DNA of 21,318 bases from Monoraphidium neglectum. Lineage: Eukaryota; Chlorophyta; Chlorophyceae; Sphaeropleales; Selenastraceae. The notes beneath the pieces are model-generated. The model saw only the letters and a program-made list of their open reading frames with translations. It made no database searches and was not told the origin of the DNA. Numbering within the stretch: position 1 is the first letter of the stretch; the number at the start of each line of letters is the position of its first letter. Below, piece by piece: positions 8,857-17,552 of the stretch. The stretch lies in the NCBI RefSeq assembly GCF_000611645.1, contig NW_014012978.1, positions 1,581 through 22,898 on the forward strand, in the 5' to 3' direction. A program made the translations under genes and the position numbers.

Positions 8857-10803
8857 ATGCTGCTACCAACCGGAGATGTGCTGCTCCTCATCCTTGAGCG
8901 CGTAGCCGTGGCCGACGTGCTGTCCTTAGGAGCGACCTGCAGAGGTAAGCTCGCAAGGCGCCTCCCATCCGCTCGCCCGCTGTCGGTGCGTCCGCCGCCC
9001 GCCACACACCTGGCGTCCGCCATCAGGCGCAGACAGCCTGCATGCGCCTGGTTCCCGTCCCTCCCACAGCTCTGCGAGATGTGACGGGCGACGACCTCTT
9101 CTGGCGCGGCCTGGCGGAGCGCAAGTGGGGCGCGCGCGCGCTGGAGCTGCGGCCGCCGGGCGCCGAGGGCGGCGCAAGCTGGAAGGCGTACGCGACAAAG
9201 CGTATGAACCTCCGGACCATCAGGTGCGCCCTCTGATTCTATGCAGCTCAACAACAATCAACCTTCTCGCGCCGGCGCTCGCATCCCCTTCAGCCAAGCG
9301 CATGCCGCCACTGCATCAGGTTGCCGGGGCCGCTTGCGTCCCCCTCCGCAGGCGATCCCCTCTGGAGCTGGGCCAAGAGAGTTACCCGGACCCCTGGATG
9401 CACATGATCTGCTGCGTGCTTTGCAGGCAAGCCGGGAGGCTAGAACTGTGCGAGTTGGGAGACATGCGAAATGGGAAAAGGGTCGCCTGGCCATTGCTGC
9501 ACGTGGTCAAGGGTCAAGCCGCAGGCTGCGGCCCTGTGACAGACGGCAAAAAGCCACCTGCAATCGGGAGCGCATGGATGCTGCCGGCTCAACCCCTTGA
9601 GCACGGGGCGGCCGGCTGCCCAATTCTACTCGTGCCTGCTGGACACCGTGGTTATGACCCGCCCATCCCATTTCGCTCCGAAACTGCGCTTATGCGCCCA
9701 TATCGATTGCGCATCACCTCCATACGGACCCCGTTCCTCACTGGCAACACCTCCCTCGAAACGCAGCCGCACCTCGGGCTCGGCCATCGTCCGCGACACC
9801 ATCACCCGCTTCTTCGCCGTCCTACCCAATCCAACCGCCGTCCTGGACGCGCCCGATGACGTCATCATCGACGTCATCAACCCCCTGGGCCTGCAGCCCA
9901 ACCGCCTGCGCGCCGTCCGCAGCATCTCTGAGGGATTCCTGGGGACAGACTGGGAGGATCCGACGGAGTTCTATGGGTGCGGCAAATTCGTGGCGGACTC
10001 CTGGCGCATCTTCTGCCGCGGAGATGTGTCTGGGGCAGGTGAGGGTTCCGCCTTGCGGCAGGGCACGTTTTGGCATGGGCAGGAGGGTGGGCCTGATGTC
10101 AGCAGGGCGCTCTGACGAGCGTCTGGCGCTTGAAGGACCTTGATACACCGCAATGCTTGTACACAGGCTGTGAACGGCACATTGTGCCCCAGCACAGCAC
10201 CGCATGCATGGAACCCCGCGCCCGCCCGCTTCTCGTGCAGGCGTGGAGGACCGGAATCTCAAGGCTTACGCGGCCTGGGCCAGGCGCGCTGCCGCTGGGC
10301 AGGCGGGCGGCGCTGGATCAGCGGGCTCTGAGGAGGAAGCAGACGTGGCTGGGCGGGGCGGCCCCGGCGGGAAGGATGAACGCCATGCTGTCAAGGACAC
10401 CGAGCGGGCGCGGCGAAAGGCGCGCAGGGAGGAGGTTGCGGCCATGGCAGGGACCGCGGGCGCGGTCCGCACCCGGGCAAAGCGGGGTGCGGACGCAGAA
10501 GCGGGAGCGGCGGCCGCAGCACAGGCGCCGCTGAAGCAGCAGCGCAGGGCGGCGGTGGCGGCGCCGTCAGCTCCTGCGCCGGCGGCGCCGGCCCGCAAGC
10601 TGCGCAGCAGCGGCGGCGAGGGGGCGGATGTTGGGAGGGGCGGCGATCAGCAAGATCCGCGGCGGCGCGGCGCTGGGGCGGCGCCGGCCAAGGGCACGGG
10701 CCGGAAGTCTTTCGGCGTAGGCGGGCGGGTTGAAGCCAAGGGCGTCAAGCGCGGCGGCCGCAACGCGGCGAGCGGGGCAGCAGCGGTGGTAGCCGCGAGG
10801 TAG
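8857..10803 (+). CDS. F-box protein fused to MBD4-type HhH DNA glycosylase
   Basis: Exons are 8857-8944, 9070-9223, 9352-9426, 9767-10038 and 10241-10803, totalling 1152 nt (383 aa plus TAG), all junctions in phase. Residues 2-49 form an F-box (LPTGDVLLLILERV, DVLSLGATCRALR, DDLFWR, RKW), the Skp1-binding module of SCF ubiquitin ligases. From about residue 83 the protein matches the C-terminal glycosylase domain of MBD4, which removes T or U from G mismatches in DNA. Visible motifs are SPLELGQESYPDPW, CCVLCSRTSG (106-110, SRTSG), PLGLQPNRL, and the hairpin FYGCGKFVADSWRIFC, with the presumed catalytic Asp at 183. The closing segment VEDRNLKAYAAW replaces the family's PEDHxLxxYxxW. A basic, Ala/Lys/Arg-rich tail follows (about 210-383), probably disordered and perhaps DNA-binding. 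No methyl-CpG-binding domain is present. The alternative is two genes: an F-box ORF ending at 9236 and a glycosylase starting at ATG 9302. I prefer the fusion because the 128-bp intron has good splice signals and restores an AG|G codon. Confidence 0.75.
9427..9766 (+). other. GC-AG intron inside the glycosylase domain
   Basis: The donor reads TGCAG|GCAAGC and the acceptor AAACGCAG|CCGC. Joining here restores an AGC codon and creates SRTSG, which aligns with the conserved N-R-T-S-G of MBD4 glycosylases. No GT donor nearby gives this join. GCAAG is the standard context for the minor GC-AG intron class. Confidence 0.8.
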
Positions 10804-11574
10804 TCGCGTCGACATTGCGCTGGCACTCTGCTTACTGTGCATTAAATGACTGTTGCATGCAAATCTGAGGTTGGCCCACATTGCGGTCTTGTGGAGGGGT
10901 TGTACAGGGAGGGGAAAAAACTTTGCAGCGCCGAGGGAGTCCGGAATGTCGTCCTTTCGCGGCAGAGTGCCGCGGTCCTTTTGGTGACGGCATTGAGAAA
11001 CTGCGAGATCGTGCCGCCATTTCGAGTGATTGATGCAACGTTGCCATTTACAGAGAGTTGGCAGTAATTCAGCATTGGACAATTTTTGCCAGTACAATGT
11101 TGTAGAAGAGTTGTACAACGGGGACCAGACTGAGTGCTCGTGACGCTGGCATTTGCCCCGCTCCGCTGGTCAACACAGCTTTGACCGCACAGGCAGGAGC
11201 AACATGGCGTCGAACAAGTGAAATCATATACACTGTGTACACAAGACTAGCATAACAGCGGTCTTGCAGTCCGCTCGAATGAAAAAGTGTGTGTGGTTCC
11301 CTTCAAGGCTGATTCACCAGGGGCGTCTGACAAGAAACGACGAAGCCTGCAGGCCGGGCTGCAACTAGTTATGTGCTACCCCATTGCTTAGATGTGGTCC
11401 CAATGTTGCATCTAGGAGGTCGATCGCTGTTGCTAAGAGTCGCAGTTTGGCTTTGTTGGAATCTTTGCTGCCGGCGGCTGCAGATGAGCAACAAATACAA
11501 TGTTGATGGATTGACCATTGCATTGGGACTCTTGTTTTCATTCATAGCGCTGCCTTCCTGGCACCGTCGACACG
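10804..11574. other. Intergenic region between glycosylase and carboxypeptidase genes
   Basis: About 770 bp, clearly less GC-rich than the exons, holding the 3' UTR of the glycosylase gene and the promoter and leader of the carboxypeptidase gene. I found no TGTAA on the plus strand and no convincing coding signal. An antisense frame through 10567-11118 overlaps glycosylase coding sequence and has no recognisable domain. Confidence 0.5.
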
Positions 11575-14559
11575 ATGATCACATGGGTCGTCCTGCTGCT
11601 CGTGGCTTCCACGGCCGCCCTCGATCCAACGAGCCGCAAGACTGTAGATATTGGACTACATGATCCGGTCGACGGTGCATTTGAGGTGCCTCGCCTACCT
11701 GGCTATGATGGCGAGCTGCCGTCGCGCCACCGTGCCGGGTGAGCACGCACGAGCTGGCGCCGCACAGAGGACAGCAGCGCGTCGATGGCTCGGCAATGTG
11801 ACGGCCTACAGACCCACACGATCAATTCGTTGCTCGGCGCCGCATGCAGAGCAATGCACATTGTTTGGGCTGGGTGCATCCGGTCCGAGCGAGCGAGTCG
11901 GCAGGACGCTGCCGTCTACGGGCCGCACGCGCTGTGTCTCACATTCCATTCAAACACCGGCCACCGCCGCAGCTACGTGACCGTCGCGCCGGACGTTGGG
12001 CGGCGCCTTTATTACTACCTGGTCGGATCTGAGTCACCGACCGCGGACGACGACCCCTTGGTGATCTGGCTGACCGGCGGCCCAGGCTGCAGCAGCCTCG
12101 ACGCTTTTACCTATGAGAACGGGCCCTTTATCTTCGAGCTTTCCACAAGTGCGGGTGCGGGCCAAGGTGGAGGTGCAGAAGGGTGGACGGGCAGGGGCTG
12201 CTTGACAAGACAGGGAGCAGTCTGGGTCGGCGGCCGTGCGGCGAGTTGCATGCCGGCCTTGCGGCAGGCAACCCCTGGCCCGCCAGCCAAGAGCTGGCAC
12301 AGGGACAGCCAAGGACAGGATTTTCCAATGCTGCTCGCCACACCTCCCGAGATATCGTGCAGGCGAACAGGCAGCCGCTCAAAGATGGCGAATGCCAGCG
12401 GCCCCCCCACTCGGATAGCTGATGCGTTACGAGGCCGCCCCCACGGCCCCCCGGCTGCCATGCAGGCCCCGCCCACCACGGCCGCGCGCCCTCTGCCGCG
12501 GACGTGTCGCTGCGGCGCAACCCCTACTCGTGGTCGCGCGAGGCTCATGTGCTATATGTTGACTCACCGGCCGGCACTGGCATGTCCTACTCCCTCGAGG
12601 CACCAGAGGTGGGCTTGTTATCATATCGCTGCGTTAGCAGGTTTATACCACTCGATGAGGGGCACGTGGAGGGGTAATTTTGGATTATGCAATCACCACT
12701 AGCAGTAACCGCGTTCTCTCGGACGTGTCACGCGCAGCAGATTGAGCCGCAAGCCCCCAACCCTGCCACGTGACACACTCACACACACACGCACACTCTC
12801 ACTAATCAACACACCAGGATGGTTACTACACCGACGACCACCAGACTGTGGACGACCTGCTGGCCCTGGTGCTGGGGGTCCTGAGCGACGTGCCCGACAT
12901 GAGGGGGCGAGACGTTTACATAGCGGGTGCGTGCGTGTGCAGCGTGCGACGAGGGGCAACCCCCGCTGCTGATGGGGAGGGCTGTGGGGTGCACTGGTCT
13001 GATAACAAGGGCCAAGGGCCCTGTGGGTCGGCTTGGTCCCTCGCTGTGGGGCCTTGATGTTGAATGCTCGCTGTGGGGCCTGGAATTTGAAAAGTCACGA
13101 GCACGCATGTGATGAGCCGTTTGTTGCTGTGAGCCCTGTATTGACCTTGTAATACCGAGTTGAAGCCTGGACTCACCTTCAATTTGACTGCACGCCTATG
13201 TCACGATGTTTCATCTGCCCAGGGGAGTCCTACGGCGGCGTTTATGTGCCGCTGCTGGCTGAGCGCATTCTGCGGCACAACAAGGACCTGGCGGCGCAGC
13301 AGGAGGGTCAGCGCAAGGACAAGGCAACCCTGCCCAACCAGCAGCCGCACCAGCAGCAGCAGCAGCAGCCGCAACACCAGCAGCAGCAGCAGCAGCAGCA
13401 GCATGATCAGTCCAGCCGCGGCATCCTGCGGCGGTGGCTCTTGTCCAGCAACAGCCAGGCTCGCAGCTTACAAGCAGGCAGCAGCGGCAGCAGCGGCGGC
13501 GGCGGCGGCAGCAGCACAGGCAGCAGCGGGGTCAGGGTGGGGCGTGACTTGGCGCTCGACCACCACCACAGGGTGGACCTGGTGGGCTACATGGTGGGGA
13601 ACGGTGTGACTGATGACCAAGTGGACGGTGACAGCCTGGTGAGTGCGGCCTGGCGGTCGGCTGGCGGGGGACGCGGCTTGGAGGGCAGGTCGCTGGTGGC
13701 TCCTGGGCGCATGTGTGATTTTTGGGGGCGTCCAGTGGCAGACTGGTGCGGAATGCGTTCTGGACTCAGCGGAGCGCGAGGGCTTGTGGGGCGCTTGGGC
13801 ATTCAAGCAGTAGATCAGGACAGCTGCTCCTGCCTGCACGGACGGGCATCGGCTGAGCGTCAACCCCGCTGACCACGCCTCCAGGTCCCTTACGCCTGGG
13901 ACGCTGGCCTGCTCGATAAGGACACTCACGATTTCGTGAACCGCGCCTGCAACGGCTCCTACTGGGATGTAAAAAAGGGCACCGCCTGCTGGGACGCCTT
14001 GGACGTGGTGGATGCTGCCATCGGCGACATCAACCCCTACGACACCCTCAGCCCCTGCTTCTTCCCGCGTGCCAAGCCCCACGCCGGCACGGCCGCGAGC
14101 GAGGCCGTCAGCGTCAGCGGCCCGAGGGCTGCGTGGCCGCGTAGCCCGCGTTTCCCAGCGGGGCAACCAGTGTCCAACTGGTGGACGGTGTCCGGTGCAG
14201 AGGGTCAGGGTGCGCTGGGGGTCGAGGTTGCCACAGGCGGCGCGGAGGAGGGGGGGCTGAGCGAGGGTGAGCAGCATGATGCGCGCGGCATGCTGGGGCA
14301 CACGATCCCGTGTGCGGACAGGCGGGCGGCGCTGGCATACTACAACGATCCCGAAGTGCGGCGCGCCATCCACGCCGCACCCCACCGCGCCGCCGGCAGG
14401 TGCGGGTTTGCGGCGTGGAGAGGGTTTGGGTCGCCGATGCACGGCAGCTTGGGGATGGAGGGGGTTTGCCATGTATGGCGACAATTCACGGGGCTGCGCA
14501 AGCCGGTCTGCTGCTTGCCTGGCGAGCGTGCAAACCACGCATGCACGCGCGCACGCACG

Positions 14560-14623
<64 letters not shown>

Positions 14624-15053
14624 CACACAAATATTACATATGCGTGTACAAGTGTCAGTGCCAACCACCCCCACAACCCCAACTCACCCCGCCAGATGGG
14701 AGCCCTGCAGCGACGTTCTGCACTACACCCACACAGCACCCAGCATGATCCCAGTCCACAGGCGCCTGATCGCGGCCGGACTGCGCGGGCTGGTTTTCAG
14801 CGGACTGCAGGACTACGTCGTACCCTTCACTGGCAGCCGCAAGTGGGTGGCCGGCCTGGGGCTGCCCACGCAGCTGCCCTGGCGCCCTTGGAAGCTCGGC
14901 AGGCAGGTGGCAGGCCATGCGGTCAGGTACAGGGCTGAGGGGGAGGGGCCGCTCACGTATGCGACGGTGATTGGGGCGGGACACATGGTGCCGCAGACGC
15001 GGCCGCGGTCGGCGCTTGCGCTGCTGCGCGCTTTCCTGAGGCGCGAGGTTTGA
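11575..15053 (+). CDS. Secreted serine carboxypeptidase (peptidase family S10)
   Basis: Exons are 11575-11738, 11973-12154, 12466-12608, 12818-12926, 13223-13638, 13885-14399 and 14696-15053, totalling 1887 nt (628 aa plus TGA), all in phase. The N-terminus [15 protein letters not shown] is a clear signal peptide, so the protein enters the secretory pathway (vacuole or outside). Family motifs follow: [67 protein letters not shown] with nucleophile Ser202, [21 protein letters not shown] with Asp549 and [11 protein letters not shown] with His606. The triad is therefore complete and an active enzyme is expected, releasing C-terminal residues or acting as an acyltransferase. WLTGG has Thr where classic carboxypeptidases have Asn, as in plant class I SCPL proteins; GESYGG is instead hydrolase-like. 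Two low-complexity inserts enlarge it beyond the usual 450-500 aa: Gln/Gly/Ser-rich in exon 5, and a long linker in exon 6 before [13 protein letters not shown]. Confidence 0.93.
12774..12800 (+). repeat. CA-rich tract in carboxypeptidase intron 3
   Basis: An interrupted CA tract (acacactcacacacacacgc) lies in intron 12609-12817, directly upstream of the acceptor at 12816-12817. It is CA in the sense direction. Confidence 0.8.
13041..13081 (+). repeat. Short direct repeat in carboxypeptidase intron 4
   Basis: TCGCTGTGGGGCCT occurs at 13041-13054 and 13068-13081, a 27-bp period, inside intron 12927-13222. It looks like a small local duplication with no evident function. Confidence 0.75.
13351..13401 (+). 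repeat. CAG repeats coding polyglutamine in carboxypeptidase exon 5
   Basis: Six CAG codons (13351-13368) and eight CAG codons (13378-13401) flank a Pro-Gln-His spacer. They encode Gln in frame and lie in the insert between the GESYGG strand/helix and the VGYMVGNG motif. Confidence 0.93.
14571..14619 (+). repeat. (AC)n microsatellite in carboxypeptidase intron 6
   Basis: About 24 AC units follow a GC/CA alternating stretch (14541-14570). The tract lies in intron 14400-14695, about 76-125 nt before the acceptor, as CA on the sense strand. Alternating purine-pyrimidine DNA of this kind can adopt Z-form. Confidence 0.95.
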
Positions 15054-15251
15054 CGGCACTGTTTGGGGGCTTTTGCACGCGGTGGGCGTGAACCCGCGCT
15101 ATTTTTGCAAATATTATATCTGGACTCCGTGATGACTCGAGTGAACTTGCAGATGGCAGACTTTGCACAGCCTGCTTGTGCGCCTGTCCCTTTTGATGTC
15201 TGTCAATCCAAGTTCTTGGAACGCTATGCTGTCATTGCGCGCGGCTAGCAA

Positions 15252-15256
15252 TGTAA
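15252..15256 (+). terminator. Candidate poly(A) signal TGTAA for carboxypeptidase gene
   Basis: TGTAA lies about 200 nt downstream of the carboxypeptidase stop in the sense orientation, a typical green-algal 3' UTR distance. Confidence 0.55.
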
Positions 15257-15562
15257 CAGATGCCGACATGGGCACAAGTTGATTGAATACAAAGATGTGG
15301 CAATGTCAATGCCGATCGGCGACTCGCATGTCAAGGTCAACGCAAGTCAAAGCCAACAACTTGGTGTTAGATCGGTCTCGCGATCATCCACCCAATCGCC
15401 ACACGCAAATGAATTTCGGAAGGTAAATCATGCGCATCTTGCCCACACAAGGGCCGCAGACCGTTGTACACGCTGCAGATCTGGGTGTGAGCTCTGGACG
15501 TGAAAGACTTGAGAGGTTCGGTATCGGTTTGTATATTTTCACATATGATGGTTAAGACATCA

Positions 15563-15575
15563 GACGTCAGACGTC
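15563..15575. promoter_or_regulatory. Paired GACGTC palindromes upstream of kinase gene
   Basis: A short tandem repeat (cagacgtcagacgtcagac) holds two GACGTC palindromes (15563-15568 and 15570-15575), about 170 nt before the kinase start codon. GACGTC is the C-box type core bound by bZIP factors. Regulatory function is inferred only from motif and position. Confidence 0.35.
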
Positions 15576-15743
15576 AGACAATCGTCGTTGCCTCCGAGAT
15601 CGTCCTGCGTGCCTTCATGCCTCGGGCGTGTTCGTCCGCCGTCGACATGTTGCTGACACGGGCAGTGATCGAGCCAGTGGCGCGCATATGTTGGCAGCCA
15701 CGACCTCAGAAGCGATGCACCGACCCCAACGGCGCATCTAGTG

Positions 15744-17505
15744 ATGCAGGAGCGCAGCATGGGGTGGCGCCACGTGAGCGCCGCACCCATGCTAGGCCGC
15801 GCCAACAGGTGGCTGGCCCTGTCCATGTGCGCTGCACTCATCCTGGCATCCGGGCAGTTGGGCGCGGTCGCTCAAGCACAGCAGGAGCAACAGCCGCAAA
15901 CAGGCGGCAACGGCCAAGGCGGCAGGCCCGAGTCGCCACTGGCGGCGCCCCAACCGCCGCCGCAGGCGCCCGCGCCCGCCCAACTGCCCGCGGCCGGGCC
16001 TGGGGCGCCGCAACCAGGGGCCGGGGGCGAGGCGGTGGCGCCGGCGGCATCTCAGGGCACAGGTCAGCTAGCCAGCGCCCAGGGCCAAGAGCAGCAAGAG
16101 GTTCAGGAGGGAGGGCAAGCTGTGCAAGCGCAGGCGGGCCCGTCCGAGCAAGGTGGGGTAGGCGAACAAGGTGCGCCCAAGCGGCCGCCGGTGGGTTTCC
16201 TGCGCACATATGGCATAATGCCGAGGCGGGGCGCATGGCAGCAGCAGCTGCGGCGAACCCGGTTGTGTCGTCACACAGTCCCTGCCTGAGGTCAGAGCTC
16301 TGAGTTTAGGGGTTAGGGCACGGCGCCGATGCAACTTCCCCCTCCTGCTGTGGTTGTCATGCCCCCACCACGGGGTGACCTTTTGCCACCGCAGGCGTGG
16401 GTGACGGGTGCCCCGTTTCTCCGGTGCTCGTTTCGCCCTCTGCCGCCGGCTGGCTGCCCGCGCCGCCGCCGGCAGTGAGGTGCCCCCTCGAACTCTTCCT
16501 GGTGGTGGGGACGCTGCCAACGGCCGCAGCGGCAGGGTCAGGCGGCGATGGCAACGGCAGCGGCAGCAGCGGCAGTGGCGGCAGAGGCGGGACGTGCGCA
16601 TCCTTTCTAATTAGAAACAACTACCCAGTGAGTGGATGTTTGGGCCGCTGCTGATGGATGAATGGGCCTCGGCTGGGTGGTCTCAACAGCGGCTGCGGCC
16701 AGCGGCTGCAGACAGCGGCAGCGGCCTCGCAAATGCAACAATCTGACACGGGCTGCTGACAGCGAGGGTACGGGGCAGCATTTAGAAGCTTTCCGAAACC
16801 GCTCGAGACGCTTTTGAAGGAGTGCTTGCAATATTGCTGGTCACTTTTGTTAGCATTAGCAGCTGGCGGCATGCAGCCAAAACCCCATGCAATCGCCACA
16901 GTAGCCAAAAGAATGCTTTACTGCACCCAAACCCCCTACCAGAGCCCGCTGTACTCATGGCAGCTAGCCTGGGAGAGCGGCGGCGGCGGGGCCGCGGCCG
17001 TAAGGAGCGTGCGTGGCGCGCAGCTCGTCGGCCTGGGAGGTGCGCTAGAACCCCCCGAGCTGGCAGCCGCCTGTTGCTCTGGCGCTCTGCACTCTTGAGC
17101 GCACGAGTGCAACACGGTGTCCCCAAGTGTTGATAACAGGCGTTTTCCGCGTGCACGTTTCCGTTTACCGCAGCCGCTCGATTTGCACCATCTTGCCTCG
17201 CGGCCCTCATCCCAGGCGACGGTTCTCCGGCTCGCATCGTCAGCGGCGGGGTGGACGCGCCCATCAAGGAGCTGGGGGGCACCAGGAACTTCACAGCCCG
17301 GCTGACGGCGCAGCCAGCGGCGGCCGTCACCCCCAGTAACAGCTCAGCACCAGCGGTTGCTGCCGGTGGCACCACAGCACCGGCGGCTGCGGCTCTGGCG
17401 GCGCCGCGGCTGGTGGGGGTGTATTTGAATGGTTTGTTCTGCACTCAGCTGCAGCAGCAGCTGCAGGAGGCGGGGGAGTGCACGGATGTGGCGCAAGCGC
17501 AACAT

Positions 17506-17552
<47 letters not shown>

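Larger units (their letters stand above)
15054..15743. other. Intergenic region between carboxypeptidase and receptor kinase genes
   Basis: It contains the carboxypeptidase 3' UTR with a TGTAA motif at 15252-15256 and the promoter region of the kinase gene, including paired GACGTC sites. Composition is AT-richer than the exons. No further gene is evident. Confidence 0.55.

Noticed and set aside
13468..14739. A 423-codon open frame on the minus strand
   Set aside because: It lies antisense to three carboxypeptidase exons and runs through the CA microsatellite; GC-rich codons opposite real exons give long spurious frames.
17216..17260. Resemblance of RIVSGGVDAP to the N-terminus of a trypsin-like protease
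   Set aside because: No His, Asp or GDSGG motifs follow; the match is short and the context is a receptor ectodomain.
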